Source: Nymphaea colorata (taxonomy: Eukaryota; Streptophyta; Magnoliopsida; Nymphaeales; Nymphaeaceae). Taken from it: 64,000 bases of DNA. The position numbers and the translations under genes are program-made. The stretch lies in assembly GCF_008831285.2 (NCBI RefSeq), contig NC_045147.1:15416854-15480853 (forward strand). Reading direction: 5' to 3'. A model generated the notes under the pieces. It was not told the DNA's origin. It did no database searches and saw only the letters and a program-made list of their open reading frames with translations. Shown here one piece after another: positions 1 to 13,800 of the stretch; within the stretch, counting starts at the first letter, position 1; each line of letters opens with the position of its first letter.

Positions 1-1
1 C

Positions 2-805
2 CACAAACCCCGCGATCATCGAGTTCCATGAAACGATGTTCCGTCGAGGCATGCCGCCGAAAAGCAAGTGAGCATCTCGGTAGCACCGGAGCTTCATGTA
101 CATGGCAATCAGGGCGTTGTCAACGACCGCATCGGCGGCCTCCGGCCGCTTCAGGATCTGCGTGTGGACCGCTCGGCCGCATCGGAGGTCCGACAATTGA
201 GCGCAGGACTTAAGGGCGGAGGAGAAGGCGAAGCTGTCGGGAAGGAGGAACCGTTGGTGCTGCATCTGGGCGAAGACGCGGAGGGACTGGTGAGGAAGGC
301 TGTTGACGGAGTAGGCGGTGACCATGGCAGCCCAGACACATGGGTCGTCGCTGTTTCCGTTGTCGAAGACGCGGCGGGCGTCGGCCATCTGGCGGCAGAG
401 TGAAAAGAGAGTGATGAGCTTGGCCTGAATGGTCGGGTGCCTCAGCAGGGGGCTGCATTTCGAGGCTAGCTGGAGGTGGAGCTTTCGGCCTTCCTCGAGT
501 GCTCTGTTGTTTATATAAGAATGGATAAGTTGGGAGTACTTTCGCACATCAGAGTCGCTGATGCTCCCATTGATGGTGAGTTCTCCGTCTCTCTCTCCTC
601 TTCCTCTTCCTCCTCCTCCTTCTTCCTCCTCCTCCTCCTCGTCTTCTTCTTCTTCCTTGATGAATAGAGGGCTATGTTTCAGGACAGTGCTGAGTGGGAG
701 CTGCTTGAACCGAGTGCAGGTGATGACTTCAGGCTTCTTGAGTGGGGGATTGAATGGGAGCGCAGGTGCTGGATTGGGCGACCTGGGGAGTGGAAGAATT
801 GACAT
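2..805 (-). CDS. PLS-class pentatricopeptide repeat protein, N-terminal part (3' end outside window)
   Basis: The open frame runs from ATG at 805-803 to the left edge (268 codons, no stop). An in-frame TGA four codons upstream fixes the start. PPR-PLS proteins bind organelle RNA, and DYW-type members edit or process it. Residues 1-50 are Pro/Ser/Lys-rich and look like a transit peptide. An acidic Glu tract follows at about 50-62, then a Gly/Arg patch. PPR units begin near residue 80 (SDVRKYSQLIHSYINNRALE, GRKLHLQLASK, ADARRVFD, CVWAAMVTAYS, DSFAFSSALKSCAQLSDLRC, GRAVHTQILK, DNALIAMYMK, MPRRNIVSWNSMIAGFV). The spacing and the W-x-x-M-I style L/S motifs fit the PLS subclass. The order resembles what I remember of Arabidopsis At3g14330 (a DYW protein), but that is recall and not a search. 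The E/DYW end lies outside the window, so the class is inferred. No intron is needed, as is usual for this family. Confidence 0.93.
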   Translation of the reverse strand, partial: MSILPLPRSPNPAPALPFNPPLKKPEVITCTRFKQLPLSTVLKHSPLFIKEEEEDEEEEEEEGGGGRGRGERDGELTINGSISDSDVRKYSQLIHSYINNRALEEGRKLHLQLASKCSPLLRHPTIQAKLITLFSLCRQMADARRVFDNGNSDDPCVWAAMVTAYSVNSLPHQSLRVFAQMQHQRFLLPDSFAFSSALKSCAQLSDLRCGRAVHTQILKRPEAADAVVDNALIAMYMKLRCYRDAHLLFGGMPRRNIVSWNSMIAGFV

Positions 806-2535
806 GGAGAGGGATCAGAAAGAAGGAAAAAGTGATTTCTCCTTGTTAAAACTCTTGTGAGTTCCTGTCCACTCTCGTATAGCTCGCTTCTGTGGGGGCT
901 TGCTTGAGATAACGGTCCAGACACGTCTGCCACTCTGTGTGGTGGAGTTGGAGGGCTTGTGATTGCCCCCCAACCCACTCTCTCTCTCTCCTTCTCTCTC
1001 TGTTTCTGCTTTCTTTGAATGGGACTTGTGGTTTGAATCTGAGCTGTGGCTGTCGAGTTCTGAACCCGATGGCGCCCCTTTGGGTGTTTTCCCGTGGATC
1101 CATTTCATCCCATTATCGTCCCGGAGAGAAAGAGGTGACAGATAACTGGTGGTGAACATTGATGGACGAGGGCTGGCTGTGGGCTGCGGCCGTGTGCCAG
1201 CCACATGTTCCTGAAGGAAATGGCCCACCACGTTCTCGCACAGCCTCTTAACTTTACATTGAAAATAAAAGGGCACGGATTCACACCGCTTGAGTTAAGG
1301 CACTCACTCGTCGTCGTCTGGATGGCACCAACATTTGAGGTTCGCAACTTATGTCTTCCATTTCATACAGCATCCAGCACAGCCTCCATTGGGTGCAGAA
1401 GCAGTTATGCAAGTGCCACTCTGTTCCCATCGAAGAGTTTTGGGCACAATGCTGCTTTTGAACTGCAGTTCTTCACGCTTTCAACATTTTGCATGCAGTA
1501 ACAGAAACATACCTTGATATAGATTTTGATACTGAACATGGATCACCGGAAGAACTGTTTTCTTTTTTTAAGGTGATGAGTATATGAACTGCACCACCTT
1601 ACATGAGGATTTAAACCATTTGTAAAAGTTGCATAAAGGAAACTTACTGTAACCGTGATTTTTGCAACCAAATAACATTGAGTTCTCAAATCATTGTTTG
1701 AAGCTTCAGATTGAAAAGGCTCGTGGCCTCTCTCATTTCCTTGCTAGGAAAAATGAACAACCACCAATTAAACGAGGGATTCACAACCGGGGACGACCTT
1801 CTGAGCGCCACCGATTTTTCTTTTTAGGAAAGGACTTCTTATCATTCGCCCCAAAAAATACTACGCCACCTCTCATTTAGAACGGAGAAGAAGAATATTC
1901 AAGACAGAGATTAGGACACGGGGCTTTCCACACTCCGCTTGTGCCATTCAATGTTCATTCCATATCCCCACTCGTTCAAGAAATATCAGTGCAAGGCAAA
2001 GAATCGAAACCACCAACTCTATTTACAAAGACACGATGAATGCCTGTGCCATCATCTCGATTGTTGAAAATAATATTCTACGATTCTCCAAAGATTTGCA
2101 CGAACATTTAAAAAAAATTATTACAACAAATTTCCATTTTCTTTAAAAAAGGTAAAAGAAAATATTAAAATTGATTATAAGAGGACGACTGGAACAGTGC
2201 CGACAAAGGACAGCCGCTAAAAAAAACAAATGCACAAATATATCTATAAATTATATACTGATTTTTTCCAAGTGCCGTGAAAGCAGACAACCTTCCTTAC
2301 AGCCATCCTGGCGTACATTTGTCAAAAAATATAAAACAAAACTTTCTCCGCAGGACCTTGTGAAGATCAACAGTAGCTCATCCAAGTGTTCCTTTACAAA
2401 AGAAAAAATCGGCTTGCAGTGGCGAAGCTCATAAACCAACTCGCCACTTCCTTCTGAACCACAGCTTCACTCCCAAAAGAAAGCGATGCCTCAACGACAT
2501 TATGCCGAGGCACTTGCACGATAAACCTACGTTCA
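806..2535. other. Intergenic: PPR promoter side and TSR1 3' flank
   Basis: This 1.7-kb gap separates two minus-strand genes. The part nearest the PPR start (about 810-1280) has higher GC and CT-rich plus-strand tracts, including a (CT)n run near 978-1010, and probably holds the PPR promoter and 5' UTR. A 153-codon minus-strand frame at 815-1276 has no recognisable domain and a low-complexity charged composition, so I do not call it a gene. The part next to TSR1 (about 2000-2535) is AT-rich and should contain the TSR1 3' UTR. Confidence 0.5.
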
Positions 2536-5500
2536 TCATGCATATATCCGTTCTGGCCACTTGGGGTATACACGCTTGTACAAGTTCATGCATACTGTAT
2601 CGTGCTGTTGCACAACCCCATCAAAGATGCATTTCATGGACCCTGAAATAATCAAAATCTCGCATTTGTCAAATGAAATTTATTTACAGCTTAATCCACA
2701 CGATAAATGTTGAGCTTTCGGAAGATTCTGATTCTTATTCTAGCGTCTCCAGTTTCAATCCTGTCTGTGAACTGGAAAGACTTGAGCAAGCAAAAGGAAA
2801 ACCAGGCAGTTTGCCCTAGTGGTGTCCGGAAGACTAAATTAGGCAAAAAACAATAAACAAAAGATGGGACAGTGAGCTGCCACAGTGAATGTGCTTACCA
2901 TGTGTACCAACAGGTTCCTTGATGCGACCACGACGGCCACATTTCGTCCAAAGGTCCACCGGCTTCAAAACATACAAAATATATTCATGTTGCTGACCAG
3001 AAGGAGAATCTTAAAAAGCCCATCTAAGAGAAATTCCCTACCTTGAACCATCTTACGTCTTCCGGATTATGAAACATAAATCGTACTGTTGCCTTGGACT
3101 TGGACACTCTTTGAGGATAACTGATCAATGAAACAATTAAATCATAATTATGCAGACAAAAGTGGACAGGAAGAAGCATTCAACAAAATGTGTAATAAAT
3201 GGCCCAAAGCAAGCCAAGAAATGTGACATTTTGCAGAAACATTAACCAGTTGTTAACGAAAAGAAAATAGCAAAATAGAACGTCCAATGGAAAAATGGAG
3301 CTTTAGAAAAGACCATGCATATCACAGGAAGCATGTGGGAAAAGCAAACATCATATACATTTAAGCTTTGAAAATATGGCAAGTTAATGGTTGCACAAAG
3401 TTCCAAAAAAAATTAAAAAGCACAAGCAAGTTGGAATTAGATCATTTCTCTAGAGACTAACAAACCATGACAGTATTGCAGTGGTTGCTTCTAGTTAGAT
3501 GAAGAAGCATGTCATAAGAAGCTATGACAAAATCAGTAAAAAGAATAGTTAAGCTTACCCAGTCAAGATTATCTTCTTCAGAATGGTCCTATCTGGGTTA
3601 ACACTCCTCAATGAACCAGATCCAGCAAAAACTAAGCCACTTGCCTCCCCAGCCGTGCTCTTGAACATTATCACAGGCAGAGGGGGAAAAGAAATGGGAG
3701 CATAAACTGAAGCTATAGAAAATCGTCCTGGATGCAGAAACCTCTCCATCTTATGTTTGTCTACGTTTAAATCATCAGAAGAAAATATAGGTCTGTCCAG
3801 GGAGAAAAAGAAAAACAAACATCAGCAATTAGAGCATCTCAGACCAGGAGTATCATGCTGTAAAAACTTGACCTTGCATTGAATTGGCGGAAACCAACAT
3901 GAAAGGTCATCGGCTCTTTGCTCTTGATGGGATGATCATATGATTCATGCTTCTGCACACTGCAAAGATATATAAACTTGTTCAATAAAGAAAAAAAATG
4001 CTCAAAAATTGAGTTTGCTAGACAAATAATGCAAGGACGCTGGACTAATGATATACTTCTTTCCAATCAGAGCCACGGATTTATGCATTACACTTTTTCT
4101 CAAGTACTTCAAAAGAATGCCCTCGTGCTGCCATGTTAAAAACTTTGGGCTTATTGACTAGATTAACAAAACACAAATTGGAAACATTAGGAGGAAAGAA
4201 CATCTTCAGCAACTTTCAATGAAGCAGCAGAAACTTGAGGGGTCAATTTTCTCCTTTTCTACCAAAATAAGCGCAGTACAACTGTTTCTATTCCTATATA
4301 ACAACATTTTGGGGTTTTCTTTCTTTTTCAACTGCTTCTACCCAGTCACTGATTTTCTTCAAAAACAAAAAAAGTTGTTTTCTCATATTTGTTGATGTAG
4401 TTCATTATGCTCTACCAGAATGCATGTCATAAAAAAATGTGTAACCAATTTTTCTTAAGCTTCCTATTTCACTGTCTTCAGTTTATGCCGTCAACAAGCA
4501 GATGACCAAAACTTTTACCTGGTGCAATGTTCCATAAACCTAGCCGTTGTTTACCAATTAAGACTAGCGACAGCACAAACATGGGAAAAATTATAGCCTA
4601 GAGGCTATCAATGTCACACTGCAGCCAATTTTTTCAAAACATACAGATGCCATGCCGTGGAAGATATATATAATCAATCAATAAGAAGTATAAATCTTCT
4701 TCATCACAAGGAAAAGAAAAATTACAATCTGAAAATGTATAGCCAGTAAAAATTGAAAGAACATATGGAGATACATAGCAGCAGAAAAAGTTTATAATTA
4801 AGGAAGAAAGCCTTTGGTGTGGATGTGGTGAACATACTAAGTTAAGATGGTGCTGACATCATTCAGAAACGAACTTTGGAAACCCACCACATTACCTGAA
4901 GTGCAAAACAGACATCTTCGATTCATGCTGGAAAAGACCACAGACCACCACAGGTAACACTTTAGATATGCTACAAAGTCGGGTCGAAACAGAGACTGGC
5001 ACATGCTTGATATGTACACAGACATATGAACCAATGGAGACATATTCATTCTGACATCCTTCATCAATACGACGAGCTTTTGCAAGCACATGCTTTTGTG
5101 TCCTTGAAAATTTATCAAAAGCAAAAATTCTTGCATAATCAGGTGGCAGAGATTCCTGCAATACAAATAATTAGCAACTATTCATTTCCAAACAAAGGAG
5201 AGAACCTTGGCTTGAGATACTGTTAATTACTTTCGGATCCCATGAAGAACTACGGAAGGACTTGAGACCTCTATATTTTGCAAAACGCTTCCTGGCTGCA
5301 ATATCCAATGGTGTGTCTACTTCATCTGGAAATTCTGCAATCAAAAGGAAATTGATTTTCCAAAAACAATCAATAATTTTCCCTCTAATTACCCATCCAA
5401 GAATCTCTGCAAAATATTAGATCAACCAAGACATGTCATAATTGACCAGCATCCTGGTCATCTTGGATAATATCAAACACCAATCAGACAAGTTATGATA

Positions 5501-8500
5501 CTAAACAATCAGAAGACTTTTATTTAGCTAAAGAATGGTGAAGGTAGGCTTATGAACAACAGCCTATAATTCACATAATTCTAAACCTAGAAAGCTCCAC
5601 AAAAATGGGCACCTTTTTTACCTCCAAACAGCAAGCTATCATTATTCCATTAGGAATGTTCTAAATAAAACATGCCCAACATCCAAGGAGATAAAGAGAT
5701 GCATGACCAGCAAAGCATTTGTTGCTGTTGCTATTCTCATATGTGTGTAAGTGAGAGAAAGAGAGAGAGGGAGATAGAATAAAATAAGTACTTCTTAGTT
5801 TTCCTTACCACATGCTTGGATCTAACAAGCTTGAACTACGTAACTAAAATTGGTTTTTTCCAATTATTTCCACCCAAACAGTCAGACGTCTTTGTGAAAA
5901 TCATGCATTTTAATATTATCCAGACATTTCATGTTACCACCAATTTTGATCCCAGTGGTAAGACTCATGTTGGTACAAGCATTAGTCAAAAACTAAGTCA
6001 CATGGGTGAGGGAACGGGTTCAGGTATAGAGATGCAGGTATATGTACAACAACTTTATAAAATGTGGGTACAGGGTTACAGCAGGGTATACATATGTATA
6101 CATGCAAAATACCACAGAAAATTCAAAACGAAAACAATATTTAAATAATCAAGTAACATAAAGTCATAAACAAAAACAAGTACATGTTAATGACCAATAA
6201 TTCTCAAAAACAGAATGAAGACTGAGTAAAAAAAAAATAAATCAAAAGTAAGTAGTGTAGATCAGTTTAGAACCAAAAAGAACCTAAGTGTGCCCAAGTA
6301 CCTGATTTGCCATGTTGATATTCAAACACGGGTATAGGCACCTTACTAAAGTACCCATGTGACTTAGGCCAGAAACTTCCTTGCCTATAGCAATATCACA
6401 AGTTCACCAAAGCAAATTTACTAAATATGAGAAAAATAAATTTACTTTCACATAAACTTCACAGACATTTTATCTCTGAACACATCCACAGAGAATGGTA
6501 GGATCTTGTTTTCTATCAAAGGACCTGATGGTGCCATCAATGATCTGGCATGGCTCTCTCAACTATTTTTCACCTATCTTTTTCTTCATCTTACTTTTTC
6601 ATCTTATATAGTAAGACCTTAATACTTATCAAATTACTTTTTTCCCATGGCAAGGTTTGTGAAAAAATTCTCAGGATGACTTTTCTGCATGTTCCTAAGA
6701 CTGTCATGCAAAGGAAAATTTCACTTCACTCATTTTTAGTAACTTGAAGTGCATAAACTGTACAAATATACAAAAATTGGAACAGCACAAGCCAGAGACA
6801 ATCTTGGGCCAAACTATAAGTTTTAAGAGTACCGAGATTCTTCATTATTTGCTTCAACATATAAAATAAAGCATTTAGGCAAAGGTAAAACTAGGTACGC
6901 ACATCTACAGTCACATAAACTTCACAGACATTTTATCTCTGAACACATCCACAGAGAATGGTAGGATCTTGTTTTCTATCAAAGGACCTGATGGTGCCAT
7001 CAATGATCTGGCATGGCTCTCTCAACTATTTTTCACCTATCTTTTTCTTCATCTTACTTTTTCATCTTATATAGTAAGACCTTAATACTTATCAAATTAC
7101 TTTTTTCCCATGGCAAGGTTTGTGAAAAAATTCTCAGGATGACTTTTCTGCATGTTCCTAAGACTGTCATGCAAAGGAAAATTTCACTTCACTCATTTTT
7201 AGTAACTTGAAGTGCATAAACTGTACAAATATACAAAAATTGGAACAGCACAAGCCAGAGACAATCTTGGGCCAAACTATAAGTTTTAAGAGTACCGAGA
7301 TTCTTCATTATTTGCTTCAACATATAAAATAAAGCATTTAGGCAAAGGTAAAACTAGGTACGCACATCTACAGTGTAGAATACTAAAACTGAAAAAGGTC
7401 TACCTTCATCTTCAGCATGTGCATCTTTCAGCTTTTGAATTTCCTTTTCTATCTCCTCCTTCGTTAAGTTCTCCTCATCCTAAATAATCAGAAAATCAAA
7501 ATTATAACAAAGACTTCCCAATATAAATAAGAAACACAGTTGAAAACAAATGGAACTCACAGCCATAGAAATATCAGCCTCAGTCTTCTCATCCATGGTT
7601 TTCACGGTAAATGAAACAGAAACTTGATCATCGTCCCAGGCAACAAGAGAAGAACAATGGTTCCCTTCCCCAGCATCGCCATTTTGCTCTTCATCCAAAA
7701 CCATTCCATTATCTTCCTCCTCGTCACTATATTTATCTTCATCATCTGTCTCATCCAAAATCCAAGCTGCCTGCACAAGTTTGAAGGAAACCCAGAAAAA
7801 GAATGACTAAATATAAGAATTGACAGCAACCTCAGTTTTGTCCAGTTGGTAAACAAAAACCTGATAGTCTGAGGTGCCTTTGGGAAGATTCTTTTTCAAT
7901 CTTTTCTCCTTACTAATTTTATCAGCTTCTGCCATTTCTGCTTCTGTTGGCCAAGTCTACATAAAAAATGAAAAGGAGAAAAAGAAACTGATAATTACAA
8001 TCAAGCATGTAAAGTAAACCACAAAGGAAAGATGCAGATATCACAGAATACAGAACACATAAATTTTACAGAATATATAAATAATTATCACCATAGATTT
8101 ATCAATAAAGAAGAAACTATGATTATGGCTGATATTCATGAAAAAATTATTGTTAGAAATACAATAGAAGAAGCCAAACACGAGGTGCCAGTATGATAGG
8201 ATAGCGAAGTTGGGAATAGCCCATTTTTTAGGACCTTCAAATTTCAATTTCACAAAGAGTGTTATGCAGATTAATGATGCAAAATTTATTTTTCCATAAA
8301 GCATTTAGTTGATCCCCTACCCATGTAACATGGTATCTCTAGTATGGTTGAATATCCAGCTGGCTATTTTTTAAAATCAAATATACAGATATGGTTTGAA
8401 TATCCAAAACTAACAAATTGAAAAACAGCAAAATGCAGATCAGATCTTATAAGAATTCACAAATCAACAATTTTTTTTCGTTTGTATCAAAATTTTCAAT

Positions 8501-10762
8501 TTGCACATCAAATTATTTTGTCAATTATACAACTTTAAACACTTCAGCCACATCAGACTCTCTATAATATATACTGTATAGGTATATCTAGGTCTTTTTA
8601 ACGTCAAAAGCAAAACAAACACAGGAACTTGTAAATGCAAACAAAAAAAAAATTATTTATGAAATTAAACAAATGATCTATGAATGTATGATTCAATTTA
8701 ACATCGGATTCGAAATTCTAGTCCAGCATGCACAATTTAGCTGGCTGTGCTTGTTATAGCTGATAACTGAATTTGGTGAATCAGAGCAGGACCATCATCC
8801 AGTATAAGTTTAAAGCAGGTGCCACAACCTCCTTAAAGGCTTTCTATTAAGGCTGACGATAGTTTGGGCTCCATTTTCAGATTGATCTTTGCAACAGGGG
8901 ACTCATGAAAAACCCAGTTCTCTTTGCAACAGGGGGATCACAAAAATTTTCACTAGGGCTGTCAAAAGAGGAAGGAGAATATCTTAGTTTGCAGAAAGGT
9001 CAATATGTATCCTCCATCATCACCAACTCATCACCGCCATTTGTACTATTTTAATGCTTAGCATGAAACACCAAAATTTTAATATAAACAGAGATGCAAA
9101 TGAGAGTTTCACATGGTTGTCAAGTCCACATTAACTATTCTCAGTTTCTCACCTCTCACTCTACATTCACCATCTCTCTTACCAAAAAGAGGGAAAAAAA
9201 ATCATCGCTTACCTGCTCCCCAGCAAGAGGATCTGGAACATTTTCAATGACTAAAGGTTCTTGCTTTGAAGCATCAGGGAAAAGGGACCTTATAACCTGA
9301 AAATTTATTATGATAAAAATGTTAAGGAGCAAATTTGCAGAATGGTCGAACTCACTATAACATGCAGACTATCAAGAGTCAAAATGCAAGAGATTCCTCT
9401 ATCTAAAACTCAGGACTTCCACCCAGAGAGGGGGGAAAAACCACTATCACCCCATTAAATAAGATCATAGATCCCCATGGGTGGAGCCATGCAGAATCAT
9501 GAGCACCCTATTGAACAAAGTTGTAGATGGAGAGGGAAGAAGTCCAAAGAAAAAGGAACTACCTAAACAAAATTCCAGAAATTTGGTTGCAACGTCTTTT
9601 ATAATACTGTTCTCAGCTATATGTCAGGGAACTTATAACATAATGGTTTTTGAACGATCTCCCCAAAAAAATTGGGAACTAAAAAACATGAAAGAAAATA
9701 AAAATAAGGTGAAAAGGGAAACACTTCACTAACCAAATAAAAGCTATCACAACAAATATAGTACAACGCTCTGGTTATTGTACAAGGGTTTAATTTCTCT
9801 AAGGCTTTTGTTAAAACCAGTTATTTCCTAAAGGTAATTTCTCAAAAAGTGGTTGAATTGGGAAAATGTGGTGGATATACTACATACATTGAAAATGTCA
9901 ACTTCACAAAGAATAAAAGGCTAATAAATAGATGAAAAAGTAATTCATCTCAAAGCATTCTACAGTTCAGCACTTGATTATGAGCACATACATTAGAGAA
10001 ATACCTTTGGGCTATCTGTGGAGCCAGTGTCAAACTCCATAGAGTCAGTATGTTGCTTCCTTTCCTTCAGGATGAAGGGATCCTCAAGGACATCAATTTG
10101 GCATATCTGGAAATCCCCTGCCCCTGAAACATGAACCTGTTGGAGAAGAGCTGGACAAGTAAGGATACTCAACTTCCAAGTCATGATATGTTTCAAGTAT
10201 GAAAAACTTACCAGCTGATTTATAGAAAGATTTTGTGCTCTCACATAGCCAGACAAACGAAGAGTATTATGCAAAGAATCAGAGTCGCCATTGACAGAAG
10301 TAACCTATAACAGAATAATCACCAAGCCAAGTAAGCCAGCAACAAAGACGGATATACAGAATAATCACCATGCCAAAGTAAGCCAGCAACAAGGACAGAT
10401 ATATCATGAAACTTCATTAGGTAGTACCAGTAGTGGGAATTTACATATTAAAAAAAACAAAGGTTACATGCATAAACAAATTGAGTTCTATGTGAGATAA
10501 GTGTGGGCTTCTGTATATGTACCATAGAGTATGAGGACCACCATGAGCCATTCAATCAATCTGATCAGATGGCTTACCATGTCACACATCAAAACCAGAC
10601 ATAGAAAATGTTTTAATTTTCATCTGACAGGCTAGGATTTTTAATTTTCCTGTGGCATCCTATAAGACATCTGATCAGATTGATGAGCTAGCTCACAGTC
10701 ACAGCATCCCTAAAATAGGTTCTCACATTTTCATGATTCTCATATTTGATTAGTCTACACAC

Positions 10763-10802
<40 letters not shown>

Positions 10803-13800
10803 CTAATCTGAACTGGACCTGATGGATGTTAGCCACTGCTAACCTTGATAAACCCTTATAAGAGAAAAACCCAAATACACACGCACACACTCAGCCCCAA
10901 TCTCCAGATTAGGGTTCCTCCTTCCAAAGGAACACCCGATATGTTCTGTGATCCCCTAATTACATCTGCCCAACCCTTATTTATAGCTGTTCCTGGATTA
11001 GTCTAGTGGGCCCGACCCACAACCCACGACCCAGTCGTTAACAATACTTCCCCCTTTGAAATACACCTTGTCCTCAAGGAGTGAGTATGGAGGCAATCAC
11101 TGTCAGAATCAAGTCCCTTTTGGGTCGAGTTATGGCCTTTCTCCCAACTTCTGTGCTGCCCTTGGATTACCCTTACTTTCCGTGGAGTGTCAGGTTGAAG
11201 TCATCGATGAACCCTCAAGGCTTGAAACTTTCGTATCCAATCTTGTCATGACTTGGCGTAACCATGCTAAGGTCCTTTCTCATTATCCATTGTTGCCTTC
11301 TTTGGATCCCATAATATGGGCGAAGAGGTGAATTGGTGTCAGCCTGCTTTGCCGCAATTTCACCCCACTCCTCCTGCCTTTCAGTAGCCACCCTATGATT
11401 AACATCTAGACCTCCCAGACCAGAATATCCCTCGCTGTGTTGTTTCGTTGGTTTGCAATCTTCCATTAGGGTTGAAGCCACAGCATTATCTTCATCTGCT
11501 CCTTCTCCACACGTGCGATGGTGTCGGTCAACAGTCTTGCAACTTGCTTCCCGCTGCCATTTCTGCTCATCTCCTTCTAGACGCCTTAAGATTTGGTCAA
11601 CCAATTGCTGCCTCACCTCCACCGCAGGATAGGCAAAACACAACTTGGTCCAGGAAACTGCAAACGACTTCCCTCAATTTCTGGCTTCATGCCTAACCAT
11701 CAATGGCCGGTATCCAACCTCTCGAACTCTTCCTCAATTGGCCATGATCGAGCTCTCTCAGGACAACATAGCTCTAGGTAACATTTCTTGCTCTAATGGG
11801 CCTGACCCACAACCCATGACCCAGTCGTTAACAATGGGAAATTTCAAAGAGTTGCACCCAATGGCACAAGTACAACTGCACCTTGAGCCACATCCACGTG
11901 GTAAAAGGCAGTAGAAAGCTAACGAGTAACAGCAACAAGACACAAGTCTATGAGATATTAACACCCTCTGCCATGGGTGTAAATGAGCTGAGCATGACTA
12001 AACCGTGAGCCAAAGCAAACGTGACAGAACCCGCATCCAGCATAATATATATATATATGATTAAGTCATGGATCTGCCGTACAATATTTGATTAATAAAG
12101 GGGTTAGTTATAATATAAGAAATTGAGCACCACAGCCAGACTGATAAAATTCTAACTAATACAAGTTTTCAACGTGAAAGGCCCTAAGAAAAAAGTAATT
12201 ATTTTACAGTTAGAATTAAATAAACAAATATGTTAAATTGTTAATCAGTACATCAGCAGCCAAGCCCCTAATTAGTCTACACCATAGCCACAAATAGACT
12301 TCTTGTGGTTTTGTCAGCAAGCTTTTTATGGGCATTCTCCAAGATGTTATTTTCTCGGGAAATTTTTTGGAAACTAAAAATTAAATATAGAAAATATAGA
12401 AAAAGAAAACTATCCCATTAAGAGATCTATGCTAATTTCCCCACAAACATACTGACAAAAAATTGAATTAGCATTTCAAAATAAAAAAACAAATAGAACC
12501 ATACCATAAACATACATTAAAAAACCATTTATGTTGATAGAACACAATATTCACAAATTATCATGTATATTTGTGGCTATGGTCTAGATCATTAGCAAGC
12601 ATAAAAAATTCAAAATAGATTTTAAAAAGAAAATATTAAAATTTGCAAAACTAAAAATTACCCAACTACCCATATATTATGGTTAATTCCTTTTTACATA
12701 CCAAAAAAACTAGGGAGGAAAATGGCTGTTTCCCACTCAGGCAGCTTAGCACCTAAGCACTAGATTCTCATTTTAGGGAGCCTAGGTAGTTGCTAGATCG
12801 TGACTCGCATTTTTTGACTAACTAGGGGTGGAATGGGTTCTTTGCTTGCTTTTCTACCAGACGTGCTCACAAAAGTTTAAACAAATCCAAACCCAAGTTC
12901 ACAACTTTGGAGTGGGGTCCACCAAATTTACATTAGCATACTCTTATTAACACATACAATAAAAGGGCCATATGAACAACACAAATATATATCAAAGTAA
13001 AAGAGATGAACCTATTAATGAGTAGCCAGGTACTGTTTCCAGTTCCACCTTAGTCATACTAAAAACTAGCATTCATGGGTCTGTCAAGTGATAATTACTC
13101 AAAGGGGTGAAATCAGAAGAATGAGGGACAGCTGACACTTGCAAATGCTAAGGCAGTTGTGTAAGATAGTTTACCAGGTATTCCATAGAAAAGGATTTCT
13201 ACAACTTGCAAAAATAACAAACATACAAGTATCCTCCTCATATGTGGGGAACAGTGCAGTGCACAATGAAGCGTGTGAAGAGGTAACAAAGAAAAACATT
13301 AGCTTGAACTTTAAAAGAGAAAACAAGAAACAGGTCTTCAGCAGCTTTTACTTATGAGAAGCCTAGTTCGCACATATGTTGCAGGACAGCTGTTAATACT
13401 ATAAAAGCAATCTATCTCTTGAAGAATGAGAATGCACTTCAAGGTACTAGAAAAGTATGACCATTCTAATCTAAACCAAATCTTATAATTAAACTAGTAA
13501 CAAGCCACATCAAGTAGACATTCATATAAAACTGGAGAAGATATATCACGTACCTCATGAGCCATAAGATAAGAACGAAGACTTCGCCAATGAGGCACTG
13601 TTTGACGATGTTCTTTAAAAAGCCACAAAAACTGAACCACAACATGAGCCAACAGAACATCAACTTTTTTTCAAATGTTCAAATGCAGTAAATAAGAACA
13701 ATTTATTGAAAGAATAATTTTATTGAAAGAAGGTACACAACAATCTCATAAAATGAATAATTGAACATATCGGTGGGATTATTAGTTGAGGTATATAGAG

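Noticed and set aside
815-1276. 153-codon minus-strand open frame upstream of the PPR gene
   Set aside because: It has a low-complexity charged composition, no domain, and overlaps the expected PPR promoter/5' UTR. A stop separates it from the PPR frame.
6550-7210. Two identical 65-codon plus-strand frames
   Set aside because: They are identical only because the 463-bp segment is duplicated. They lie antisense in a TSR1 intron and show no protein features.
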